A stretch of 64,000 bases of DNA from JBAXTZ01 sp037129925 (GTDB lineage: Bacteria > Bacillota > Negativicutes > JBAXTZ01): the NCBI GenBank assembly GCA_037129925.1, contig JBAXTZ010000007.1, positions 22,854 through 86,853 of the forward strand. Direction: 5' to 3'. This document shows, one piece after another, positions 52,676-60,984 of the stretch (within the stretch, counting starts at the first letter, position 1; each line of letters starts with the position of its first letter). The notes under the pieces are model-generated. The model did no database searches. It was not told the origin of the DNA and was given only the letters and a program-made list of their open reading frames with translations. The translations under genes and the position numbers were made by a program.

Positions 52676-53362
52676 CTACTCGCAAGGTTCCAATTCTCGC
52701 ATCATAGCCTGCAGCGTTTTATAATCATCCACAATCACGTCCGCACTGGAAAAATCCTGCTGTCCGGAATTGGGATTAATAAATCCTACCGTTATCATTC
52801 CAGCGTTCTTTGCCGCTTGTACTCCGTTGGATGAATCTTCAATTACCACACACTCGCTAACAGTAGCGCGCAAACAACCTGCAACATAGACGAATACATC
52901 GGGGTGCGGCTTTCCATGCTTAACGGATTCGGTGCTGACAACCGCGTCAAAATAACCGGATATTTCGTGTTCGCACAACATTTTTTTAATAAAACTGGCA
53001 CTTGCCGAGGAAGCTACAGCCATAGTGATATTGCTGGATTTGCAAAATGACAAAAATTCGCGCACGCCGGGAACCAATGGAACCTTCCAGCCTTCTTGTT
53101 CTAACAGACAGTTTTGTTCCTCAAGTTCTTTAACAATTAACGAATTAACACTGCGTTGCCAGCCGAAGTGGCTAATCCATTCACTCCACATTGCGGCTGA
53201 TGGCCTGCCGACATGCCGGTCATATTCCGCGCGAGACAACAAATAACCTTGACAAGCACACACTCGTTTTGTGGTTTCAAAATGCAATCCCTCACTATCA
53301 ATCAAAACTCCGTCCATATCAAAAACAAACTTTTTTCGCAACCATTGCATATTTTCTCTCAT
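52676..53362 (-). CDS. HAD-superfamily phosphatase, beta-phosphoglucomutase-like
   Basis: 228 residues. HAD motif I 'FDMDGVLIDSE' (nucleophile D15, D17), motif II 'AVASSASASF', Lys in 'KHGKPHPDVF', motif III 'VIEDSSNGVQAA'. The helical cap after motif I fits subclass IA (phosphatase or beta-phosphoglucomutase). Substrate unknown. SD is weak at both possible ATGs (53362, 53350). Confidence 0.87.
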   Translation of the reverse strand: MRENMQWLRKKFVFDMDGVLIDSEGLHFETTKRVCACQGYLLSRAEYDRHVGRPSAAMWSEWISHFGWQRSVNSLIVKELEEQNCLLEQEGWKVPLVPGVREFLSFCKSSNITMAVASSASASFIKKMLCEHEISGYFDAVVSTESVKHGKPHPDVFVYVAGCLRATVSECVVIEDSSNGVQAAKNAGMITVGFINPNSGQQDFSSADVIVDDYKTLQAMMRELEPCE

Positions 53363-53469
53363 AATTCACACAGACCTGCAATAAGTGCAGTTACCAATAA
53401 TCTTTTTTTCATATCATACCCCGATTTTTATAGTATACCAACACAAACCCGCGGCTGCATTACGGTCTT

Positions 53470-55404
53470 TTATCTCGTCTCAAACAAATCGCCCGGATTC
53501 CCGATGAACAAAACATAGGCTTCCGCTTCGACTATCAAAGTTTGAGCAGGATCAACCAGACTGTCGAATTTAACAATGCCTTCCGGTGAATAGACAATGA
53601 TCCTGCCGTTCGCCGGAACAGAACTGGCGAACAGCGCTTGTACTTTTATTTTGCGCGCGGCATTGTAACCATCTTCACTGATCGCTATCCGTTCTCCCGA
53701 CCGCCAACAAGGAATGGTTCTGGCATCAACGAACTGCATGGCGCCGACAAAAAGAATCGAAGCGTTATTTTCATCAACAATTCTGACTCTAGACAAGTCA
53801 CATCCGTATGGCAAAATCAGCTTGCAGTTGTTTTCATCCTTCATTCCATATGCAGTACAAATGCGCTCCGATGACAAATAAATGATTCCCGGCAGGTTGC
53901 TCACTACGCCGGTTCTGAAAAAAACACCTGGTTCATTCAACAACAAATCACCGGCAGTAAGATTGCGCGGCAACCAAATCATTGCTTCAAACGCAGATGT
54001 ATCGGCGGCACTGTCCGCTGTAATCCGTTGTGACAGTACCAGCGCACTGCCGGACTGTTCTGACACTTGCAACAAATACTTACAATCGTTTTTCGTACAA
54101 AATTCCAGATGATATGCATCGTCTAAACGAAATTTGCCGTTTCCAGTGTGAATATATTCGTCTTGCGAAACAAATTCTGCGTTCTTAAGTTCACTGCGCT
54201 TAAGTGTGTTTGTTTCTTTATCAAACTTGACCAGTGTAATACTGGCTTCGTTACAATAAACACCTTCATAATCGGTAATCCCTTCCGGTAACGGTTGGCT
54301 CACAGGAGTCAACGACACAAACGGTTCGCTTTTTTTTATGAAGTTCTTTTCTTCCAGCGCTGCCCGCATTATCTTTAAGTTAATTGCACTTGCTTCGATA
54401 TGTCCGGCGACAATAGTCGCAACTGCCAGCTTTTCGTTCGGCGCGACTGCGAGCAGGCAGTTAAATTCCACTGTGCCGCCACCTTTGCTGATTACAATAA
54501 TTCCCTCGGCGGCAAATTCCTCTACCGCAACACAATCCCAACCTAAACCGAATGCCGCTAATGGTGTTCCAATCGGCACCGTCTGTGGCCCCGCCTGTAG
54601 TCGTGAACACTCTCTGACCCATTCCAACCCAAGCAACTCACCGGAAAACAAAGCATGTGACAACAGACATAAGTCGGTTGCGGTAGACGCTATCCCACCG
54701 GTTCCAAATGCGCTGACATATTCAGCCGGTCTTCCGATTCCGGTTTTTGGATTATACATCCGCGCAACATTTTGATTGCCATTTATAAAACAGCAGCTCG
54801 TATTGCGCATCCCGGCCGGCAAAACAATATTGTTTTCAATGTACTCTGCATAACTCATTCCGCTCATCCGTTCAACAAGCACTTCAGCGAGCGTGAAGCC
54901 GTCGTTACAGTAGACGCTGATTATTCCCGGTTCGCACTTCAGGATGCTATCCCGTAAACCTGCCAGCGTCTCACTAATATAGTTGCTGTTTTTTGCAGTG
55001 CAAATTAATCGCGAATAATTACTACCAGGTATTCCAGACGAATGATTAAGCAACATCCGCACGGTTATTTGTTTAAAGCGCTCATCGATCATTACAAATT
55101 CCGGCAGATACTGCACAACCGGGTTGTCCAGTTCGATTTTTCTTTGTTGGCACAGTTGCAGCACATCAATCATCGTAAACACTTTGCTGATCGAACCGAT
55201 GTTGTATTGCGTTTCTGTGTTCGCCGGAAAGGATCGTTCACGGTCAATCATCCCGAACGCTTCGGCGTAAACTATCCGGCCATTATCCATGACCGCAGTC
55301 GTCACACTGGATGCGCCGTTACTGATTGCCGTCCAACTCTCCGTACGTGCCACCCGCACATAGTTGCTAACTTTCTCGCTATTTGGCACCGATTCACTAT
55401 TCAC
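53470..55404 (-). CDS. Cytoplasmic serine hydrolase, class C beta-lactamase family, with extra C-terminal domain
   Basis: 644 residues, GTG start with SD TAGGAG. The hydrolase domain (25-350) has S71-I-S-K74, Y165-C-N167 and K307-G-G309. The remaining 290 residues are beta-rich ('GVYCNEASITLVKFD') and of unknown role, similar in layout to 'serine hydrolase' proteins of Bacilli and Clostridia. No signal peptide is visible, unlike the paralogue at 14895. Beta-lactamase activity is unlikely for this group; esterase or peptidase action is more probable. Confidence 0.85.
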   Translation of the reverse strand: MNSESVPNSEKVSNYVRVARTESWTAISNGASSVTTAVMDNGRIVYAEAFGMIDRERSFPANTETQYNIGSISKVFTMIDVLQLCQQRKIELDNPVVQYLPEFVMIDERFKQITVRMLLNHSSGIPGSNYSRLICTAKNSNYISETLAGLRDSILKCEPGIISVYCNDGFTLAEVLVERMSGMSYAEYIENNIVLPAGMRNTSCCFINGNQNVARMYNPKTGIGRPAEYVSAFGTGGIASTATDLCLLSHALFSGELLGLEWVRECSRLQAGPQTVPIGTPLAAFGLGWDCVAVEEFAAEGIIVISKGGGTVEFNCLLAVAPNEKLAVATIVAGHIEASAINLKIMRAALEEKNFIKKSEPFVSLTPVSQPLPEGITDYEGVYCNEASITLVKFDKETNTLKRSELKNAEFVSQDEYIHTGNGKFRLDDAYHLEFCTKNDCKYLLQVSEQSGSALVLSQRITADSAADTSAFEAMIWLPRNLTAGDLLLNEPGVFFRTGVVSNLPGIIYLSSERICTAYGMKDENNCKLILPYGCDLSRVRIVDENNASILFVGAMQFVDARTIPCWRSGERIAISEDGYNAARKIKVQALFASSVPANGRIIVYSPEGIVKFDSLVDPAQTLIVEAEAYVLFIGNPGDLFETR

Positions 55405-55453
55405 AGTATTCTCCTACGGATTATTTATCAGCGGCTTCAACTCTATCCCGTTA

Positions 55454-56236
55454 TCAACCCTCTACAAACTCCGGCTTGCGTTCACAGAACGTTACCGCCC
55501 GCAATCCGGCGCTGTCGCCGAGGTCATAGGCCTGACGCAGTTTGTAGCCCAGCCGCTCCACCCGGTGCGCATCAGAACCAGCTGTAAAATATTTTCCACC
55601 GAGTTCTCTGAACAACCGCGCGATTATCAGCAGACTATCGGCTGCACCAGCAAGGTCAAACCGCTCGGTATTTATTTCCAGTGCCAGCTCCCGCGCTGCC
55701 ATCAATTTTAACAATTCATACAATCCGGCTCCACCGTTGACAATCGTCAAATTATTGTCCAGATGTTTGTTATAACGGCAAATACCGTCGATATGTGCAA
55801 CTGCATCCACACAATCATGCACTCTCAGCGCTTCCGTGTATTCTGCAAAATACTGCGAGTAGATCTCCGGAATGTCCTTCTCCAAGTAAACCAGTTCGGC
55901 ATAAGGCGCTCCACCTACTATGTGCATCGAGCCTAATACATAATCCCAAGGATAAGCCTTAATCAACTTGCAATTTTTCGCTGCAACACTCGGTTCCATT
56001 CCCAGTTCCACACCGATACGAAAATTATCACAGCGAAGCGGCACATAACTGTCAAACAATTTCTCACAGTCAAAAAGCGATGGCTGACTGTCATAATTAC
56101 GCGGATTGATATAGTCCATGTGATCGGTTATCGTAATACCAATTCCCTGCTCGCTGGCGATTTTGAGATACTCTTTCAATTCAGTCTTGCCATCTACAGA
56201 AAATTCAGTATGCACATGACAATCAAACAGCTTCAT
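55454..56236 (-). CDS. PHP-domain histidinol-phosphatase-like protein
   Basis: 260 residues. PHP metal-site motifs: 'DCHVHTEFSVDG' (5-16), 'ITDHMDY', Glu in 'GVELGMEP', 'GSMHIV', 'VAHIDGICRY' and 'TAGSDAHRVERLG'. This is the HisK-type histidinol-phosphate phosphatase family, which removes phosphate from L-histidinol phosphate. No other his genes are near, so another phosphoester substrate is possible. SD AAGGAGC. Confidence 0.87.
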   Translation of the reverse strand: MKLFDCHVHTEFSVDGKTELKEYLKIASEQGIGITITDHMDYINPRNYDSQPSLFDCEKLFDSYVPLRCDNFRIGVELGMEPSVAAKNCKLIKAYPWDYVLGSMHIVGGAPYAELVYLEKDIPEIYSQYFAEYTEALRVHDCVDAVAHIDGICRYNKHLDNNLTIVNGGAGLYELLKLMAARELALEINTERFDLAGAADSLLIIARLFRELGGKYFTAGSDAHRVERLGYKLRQAYDLGDSAGLRAVTFCERKPEFVEG

Positions 56237-56290
56237 TATTACAGCTCCTTAACACAGGTCACAAGGTTCCTTGAACGGATTCGCAAAAAT

Positions 56291-56704
56291 CTACACCTCA
56301 CACGGTTCAATACTTTCAGCAAATCTCAATAAATACCCGTCAGGGTCCATAATTAAAAATTCCTTCTGCCCCGCCGGTACACCGTTTACCATATACCAGC
56401 TTTCTTGCATTTCCAGTTTAATTGGATAGTTATGCATGTTTATTTTTCTATACAATTCTTCAACATTATCTACTGCTATCTGAAAGTTGATACCTCTGCC
56501 GTATGGGTATGATAATGCCCCGGTATCCCAATGCCCGTTTACTTCTTCAATCATAATCTGCGAATCATTCAGCGATAGCATAACAAACTTATCATCCTTG
56601 CGCTCGTACTCCAACTTAAACGACAAAATGTTCTGATAAAAATGCAGACTTCGGTCGATATCAGAAACGGATAACTCCGGTATTAAAGCGTTAAACTTAA
56701 ACAC
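56291..56704 (-). CDS. VOC/glyoxalase-fold protein (bleomycin-resistance-like)
   Basis: 137 residues from GTG 56704, chosen for SD GGAGAGGGG; an ATG at 56734 has no SD. The duplicated beta-alpha-beta fold is visible: 'IPELSVSDIDRSLHFYQNIL' and 'FLIMDPDGYLLRFAESI', with the second metal-side Glu/His pattern. Could be a glyoxalase, dioxygenase or drug-binding protein. The family is too broad to choose. Confidence 0.82.
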   Translation of the reverse strand: MFKFNALIPELSVSDIDRSLHFYQNILSFKLEYERKDDKFVMLSLNDSQIMIEEVNGHWDTGALSYPYGRGINFQIAVDNVEELYRKINMHNYPIKLEMQESWYMVNGVPAGQKEFLIMDPDGYLLRFAESIEPCEV

Positions 56705-56736
56705 TACTTCCCCTCTCCGCAAATTGATATTCATTC

Positions 56737-56796
56737 AATCGCATATTTTTCCACACGGCGCGTCTGTTCGCAATAGCCAAAAACCTACGCTACTGT
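56737..56796 (-). pseudogene. Remnant of the C-terminal end of a PPOX-like gene
   Basis: These bases resemble the 3' end of the PPOX gene at 49638-49698, including an identical 17-base run (CATATTTTTCCACACGG). On the minus strand it reads '...FGYCEQTRRVEKYAIE' then stop, comparable with '...ARVEKYEID' of the intact gene. Everything upstream of about 18 codons is gone. Confidence 0.5.
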
Positions 56797-57201
56797 TTAT
56801 TTCGCAAGCATCACAATCGACTGCTTGTAACCATCCGGCATGTTCAAACCTTCAATTTCTTCCACATCAAACCAGCCACCCTGCTTGTGCTCATTGCTGA
56901 TTTGAAATTCAAATGTATCAGCCGGACTGCACAGATAAGTAACAATCAAAACAACTACATCGCTGAATATTTCGTATTGCCAAACATCCAGCAACTGCAG
57001 CGCGGCAACCGTCAATCCGAGTTCCTCGAAGATTTCCCGCTCCAGACAAGATTCCGGCGTTTCACCGCGTTCCAGTTTCCCGCCCGGCAGTTCCCACTCA
57101 TTTCGTTCGTTTCTGAGCAATATTACTTTACCGTCTTTGAAAATTACGCCTTTGATTGACACCGGAAAGCTTGTTGAAATGTATTCCAAGTTAATCATCA
57201 T
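56797..57201 (-). CDS. Nudix hydrolase, MutT-like
   Basis: 134 residues. Nudix box 'GGKLERGETPESCLEREIFEE' in shortened form: G-x5-E-x7-REIFEELG is intact. 'NEWELPGG' and 'KQGGWFDVEEI' fit MutT-type nucleotide or sugar-nucleotide hydrolases. SD AAAGGC precedes tandem ATG codons. It is downstream of the 27-codon ORF at 57305-57388. Confidence 0.85.
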   Translation of the reverse strand: MMINLEYISTSFPVSIKGVIFKDGKVILLRNERNEWELPGGKLERGETPESCLEREIFEELGLTVAALQLLDVWQYEIFSDVVVLIVTYLCSPADTFEFQISNEHKQGGWFDVEEIEGLNMPDGYKQSIVMLAK

Positions 57202-57304
57202 AAGCCTTTCATCTATTACATATCAAACTATATTGCCTCAGCGCTGGGGATAATAATGTGCAATAACTTCAGGCTTAACAAATCTACTCACTAATTTGTA
57301 TCAC

Positions 57305-57388
57305 CTACATCGCCCTGCATATCGCATCAATAATCTTACCGAAAAACTCAAGCCATGTTTCCCAAACTGGTTTTCTGCACTCAGACAT
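57305..57388 (-). CDS. Possible 27-residue peptide
   Basis: ATG 57388 has a very good SD (GGAGAGG, 6 bases away), and TATACT with a weak TTTCTG 17 bases upstream could be its promoter. The peptide has a charged start ('MSECRKP') and an amphipathic Trp/Phe-rich helix ('VWETWLEFFGKIIDAI'). It lies downstream of an ABC transporter of the exporter type. Peptide substrate, signal or small toxin are possible. Evidence is the translation signals only. Confidence 0.35.
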   Translation of the reverse strand: MSECRKPVWETWLEFFGKIIDAICRAM

Positions 57389-57715
57389 GTAAACCTCTCC
57401 AAAAGTAAAAATAGTATATTTATTTATTTTGCAGCCAGAAACTGAAATCAATTCACTGCAGCTGGAACTTCCACAACCGCAAAACATTTTTTCAGATACC
57501 CGAAACTACCGTTTTAGAGTAATCATACTAGTTTTCATATTCGGATTAACCCAATGTCGTTTTCCGGCGAAAATGCTCATCCCTGGTTATCGCCATGCGA
57601 ACATCCCACTCGACTTTGGGGTTGTCTGATGGCGCACGTTTCAATTCCGTGAATACGGCTTTTGGAACGCTCGCACACTACGCGGATTATCACAAGAGTG
57701 TACCATACTTCGCCG
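57389..57715. other. Intergenic stretch with a possible gene remnant
   Basis: No complete gene. On the minus strand 57546-57674 is open for 43 codons, including 'WDVRMAITRDEHFRRKTT', with no start or SD; it looks like a fragment. It lies between the ABC transporter stop and the small-peptide promoter. Confidence 0.4.
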
Positions 57716-59365
57716 TTAATTCATTAACTTTTCATGGCATGGTTCCATCACCAATATGCGGTCAAATCCATCCCGCTTGTCGTTGTCGTTATTATTGCTC
57801 CATTCGTGAGAAACAACGAGAACAGTTTTACCTTTTATACTCGAAATATATCTTTTTATCGTTTCTTTAGTGTTCACATCCAGATTTGCTAACGGTTCAT
57901 CCAAAATAACGATATCCTTTGAAGATAACAACACTCTCGCAAGCCCGATTCGCCGCCGCTCACCGCCCGACAATTGCACCCCGCCGTCTCCGACAGATGT
58001 TTCCAACCCTTCAGCTGTAGCATATTTTGCCATGCCGAGCGACACAAGCATTTCAAAAATCGCCGTATCTTTTATCGAATCATCGAACAATGCCAAATTA
58101 TTCCGCAGGGAATCGGAAAACAAAAACACATCTTGTCGTAATATGGAAAAAATACCGTATACATTTGCTATGTTATCAAGCGGCTCGTTATCTATGGTAA
58201 TAACGCCACAGTTAATTTCATGATACTTCAACAAGCAATTAATCAAGGTTGTTTTTCCGCAGCCACTTTCGCCCTGAATCAGATATTTTCCGCCTTTTTG
58301 CATTTCGAATGAAACTCCATGAAACAACCACGAGGGCGCGTCTTTGTGCCGGAAAGATATGTTGTCGAGCATTATTTTATGGTTAAAGCGCATAACTTTT
58401 GTATTGCCGTCTTCGTTTTTCCGGGTAATCAGCGCCACAAATTCTGTTTTCAGCGTTTTTACAGCGACAATGTTTTGAATACATCCGGCTATAGCTATGA
58501 GAGGGTAACTTAACTGATCAATCATCCCCACTGCAACAAAAAACTGTCCGGCGTTAAATTCCTTTGTGAACACCAGGTATGCCGAAAAAGCAATAATGGC
58601 AAAATAACTGAAATAAGAAATCAAAGCCATCAGTCCGCGCATCAACGAATTGTAGTTACTGTTTTTTAGCGATGTCCTGCTCACATCAAGATTGCGTTCC
58701 ATAAATTGCGCAGTAATCTTTTTTTCCATTGAGAAGTTTTTAATTACTTCAAACCCTTGCAATATATTGGTTAAGCTATTGATAAACCGTTCTGCTTTTT
58801 CAACATATTGACCCTGAAAATGTTGTAGCTGCTTTTCCAAAAGTTTGGGTAAATACATCGGCATAGTCAGCAAAAACAACGTCAACAACATAACTTTCCA
58901 GTTTAACATTGCCAAAGCAACGGTAACCAATACAATCTTCACACAGAACATTATTAGCAACGTGAGCGAGGAAAAATATTTGTGCTTGATTTCTGAGATC
59001 ATTACCGTAAATTTTGAAATATAGTCACCGATTGTTGAACTTTGGAACACCGGGTATTCCATCTGAACAACCGAACCAAAAAAATCGCGTTTCATGTCTC
59101 TCTCAGTGTGGTTAACGATGGTGTTTTCCATACGAAACGCAATTTGCATAAACAGAATTTCTGCAAAAATATAAACCGCAAGAAGAAGTATCGCCTGGCT
59201 CAAGAGCGTATAGTCGAACGCAAGCGCGTTATTCAACACATCTCCTCTTTTAAACTGGACCATTACCGCAAATACGCTCACAAAAAACGAAAATATACAA
59301 TAAAGAAAAAAGTATCTGAAACTCGATTTTATATAGCGATTAATGTTGATCACCTCCAGTTTCAA
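57716..59365 (-). CDS. ABC exporter half-transporter (membrane plus ATPase domain)
   Basis: 549 residues. Residues 1-310 hold six membrane segments of the ABC exporter type; 320-540 is the ATPase: Walker A GESGCGKTT, signature 'LSGGERRRIGLARVLLS', Walker B 'DIVILDEPLANLD', switch His in 'VVSHEW'. Likely a homodimer exporting lipid, peptide or drug. The start is unusual: a perfect SD, GGAGGTGATC, is followed at good distance only by AAC-ATT, so ATT at 59344 may be the start. The TTG at 59365 lies upstream of the SD. Confidence 0.88.
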   Translation of the reverse strand: MKLEVININRYIKSSFRYFFLYCIFSFFVSVFAVMVQFKRGDVLNNALAFDYTLLSQAILLLAVYIFAEILFMQIAFRMENTIVNHTERDMKRDFFGSVVQMEYPVFQSSTIGDYISKFTVMISEIKHKYFSSLTLLIMFCVKIVLVTVALAMLNWKVMLLTLFLLTMPMYLPKLLEKQLQHFQGQYVEKAERFINSLTNILQGFEVIKNFSMEKKITAQFMERNLDVSRTSLKNSNYNSLMRGLMALISYFSYFAIIAFSAYLVFTKEFNAGQFFVAVGMIDQLSYPLIAIAGCIQNIVAVKTLKTEFVALITRKNEDGNTKVMRFNHKIMLDNISFRHKDAPSWLFHGVSFEMQKGGKYLIQGESGCGKTTLINCLLKYHEINCGVITIDNEPLDNIANVYGIFSILRQDVFLFSDSLRNNLALFDDSIKDTAIFEMLVSLGMAKYATAEGLETSVGDGGVQLSGGERRRIGLARVLLSSKDIVILDEPLANLDVNTKETIKRYISSIKGKTVLVVSHEWSNNNDNDKRDGFDRILVMEPCHEKLMN

Positions 59366-59423
59366 CTGAACTACTACCGGCTGGAGCCGGAAGTTCTAAT
59401 TGCCAGCCAATCCGGCTAAATAT

Positions 59424-59990
59424 TTACTCTACACTGAGAGCCGCAGACGCCTTCACCGCATCCAAAATCACCGTCGTAAAGCCGATCTTGCCCTGCTTGT
59501 TGTAATCGTGAAACAGCAGTGAGCGGCCAATGTGGCCATCGGAAACATTCCACGGACGATAGTGAAATTCGCCGTCTTCATCCCAATATTCCAGCAACTG
59601 TACCGCAAATCCTGCCGCCTCAAACACGCTTTTCAAAGTCTGATAATTATATACAATAACATGAGACGCCGCCGGATGGTCTGCCGGACCCGGCCCGCCA
59701 ATTTGCACAATCTTCTGGTATTTGTCATCAGGAAAATACCCGTCCGGTACCGCACAACGCACATAGCCACCCGGACGCAAATACTCATAACAGATTTTTG
59801 CCGCAGTCACGCCTTCATCATAGGTCAGGTGTTCCCAGACACACTCGGACAGTATTGACGCCAGCTTTTGTTCGCCGAACATGTTTTCCCAGTCAGACGG
59901 CTTCAGCAAATCCAACTGCTCACGCTGCGTCGGTAGCCAGCCTTCATAATTTTGTTTGGCTGCGCCAATTATTACCCGCAAATCGTTCAT
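59424..59990 (-). CDS. SAM-dependent methyltransferase-like protein (COG4627 type)
   Basis: 188 residues. 'ILSECVWEHLTYDEGVTAAK', 'LRPGGYVRCAVPDGYFPD' and 'QIGGPGPADHPAASHVIVYN' are characteristic of a predicted methyltransferase family. The N-terminal SAM-binding glycine motif of class I enzymes is shortened here ('VIIGAAKQNYEGW'), as in the family. The substrate is unknown. SD AGGTAGG. It lies 163 bases after the MBL gene; that gap holds a possible remnant of another methyltransferase end (59994-60074). Confidence 0.75.
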   Translation of the reverse strand: MNDLRVIIGAAKQNYEGWLPTQREQLDLLKPSDWENMFGEQKLASILSECVWEHLTYDEGVTAAKICYEYLRPGGYVRCAVPDGYFPDDKYQKIVQIGGPGPADHPAASHVIVYNYQTLKSVFEAAGFAVQLLEYWDEDGEFHYRPWNVSDGHIGRSLLFHDYNKQGKIGFTTVILDAVKASAALSVE

Positions 59991-60152
59991 TATTTAACCT
60001 ACCTTTCTCGCATATACCAAAAAATGCGGACTGAGCGCCGGTTCACAATATTCAGTTTTTCGTTTGACACAACTACATCAATTCTCCGTAACAGAATCGC
60101 CCGAACATCGAATTGGTCTTAACCTGTTGAAATTGGATATTAAACATTTCTA

Positions 60153-60959
60153 TCATACAGTAATCTTCATCCCGTCAAAAGCAAAATCGAGATTATTATC
60201 AGCGTAACGTTGCTTGATAACATCCAGATAGCCCTCGCCCCACACATTCAGTTCAATTTCTTCGATATGGGTGAGCAGTGTTTTTTTAGGCTTAATCTCC
60301 CAAACCTTGTTCATCAAATTTTCAATAGTTATCTCGCTGCCGACATCTTCGAACAGACCGCATTCGTTTAGCAGCAAATCCAAATCAGTAAATTCATTAT
60401 ACCGTTCAAAACTAATCGTATCACACGCCGCGTATAGCGCTTTTTTGCCGCAGTGTTCCAGATAATAAGCGTATATGTCCGATTGTGTACCCTTATAACC
60501 TACCGCCGTCACCGTCATATTGCCAAAATCAACAACGTCACCATCTTCCAGCAAATGCAACTTGCCCGTCTTCTGATAATTAAGCAGATAATCAATCGAC
60601 GGTAATTTTTTAATTAATTGTTTGTAAACCCTCGCCGGTATATAAACATTAATCGTGTGACTTGCGCAGTACGCACGAAAATCATAATTAGCTTCCAGTA
60701 AAGGACGAAATCCAAATGTATGATCCGGATGCCAGTGTGTAATGAACAAATTATCAACCCGCTTGATATCTCTACGGTTAAGCGAATCGGCAATATCCTC
60801 GCCGCAATCAATTACGGCATTAATGTCATCGACGAATAACGAGCAACTGTTACGCCTATAAGGCTCGCCAATCACTCTGGCTTTTTGGCATACCGCGCAC
60901 TGACAAAACGGCCGTGGTGTCGGCATCGCCCCGCCGGACCCCAATATTGTTAGTTCCAT
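60153..60959 (-). CDS. Metallo-beta-lactamase-fold phosphodiesterase, PhnP-like
   Basis: 268 residues from ATG 60959 (SD GGAGGTGA; the frame is open to 61025). The metal-binding motif T-H-W-H-P-D-H in 'FITHWHPDHTFG' is intact, with 'AVIDCGEDIAD' and 'LLTHIEEIE' as later ligands. 'CQCAVCQKAR' near the N-terminus is a Cys-rich loop seen in PhnP-type cyclic phosphate phosphodiesterases. It begins 25 bases after the ABC ATPase gene and is probably co-transcribed. Confidence 0.85.
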   Translation of the reverse strand: MELTILGSGGAMPTPRPFCQCAVCQKARVIGEPYRRNSCSLFVDDINAVIDCGEDIADSLNRRDIKRVDNLFITHWHPDHTFGFRPLLEANYDFRAYCASHTINVYIPARVYKQLIKKLPSIDYLLNYQKTGKLHLLEDGDVVDFGNMTVTAVGYKGTQSDIYAYYLEHCGKKALYAACDTISFERYNEFTDLDLLLNECGLFEDVGSEITIENLMNKVWEIKPKKTLLTHIEEIELNVWGEGYLDVIKQRYADNNLDFAFDGMKITV

Positions 60960-60984
60960 TTTTTTGTCACCTCCGTCTGCCGAT

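Noticed and set aside
46658..57201. Integron gene-cassette array
   Set aside because: Gene content is cassette-like, but all genes lie on one strand with overlaps and coupled starts, and no attC-like palindromes or integrase were seen.
57595..57870. Plus-strand 91-codon open frame
   Set aside because: It overlaps the 3' end of the ABC exporter antisense and has no SD or recognisable domain.
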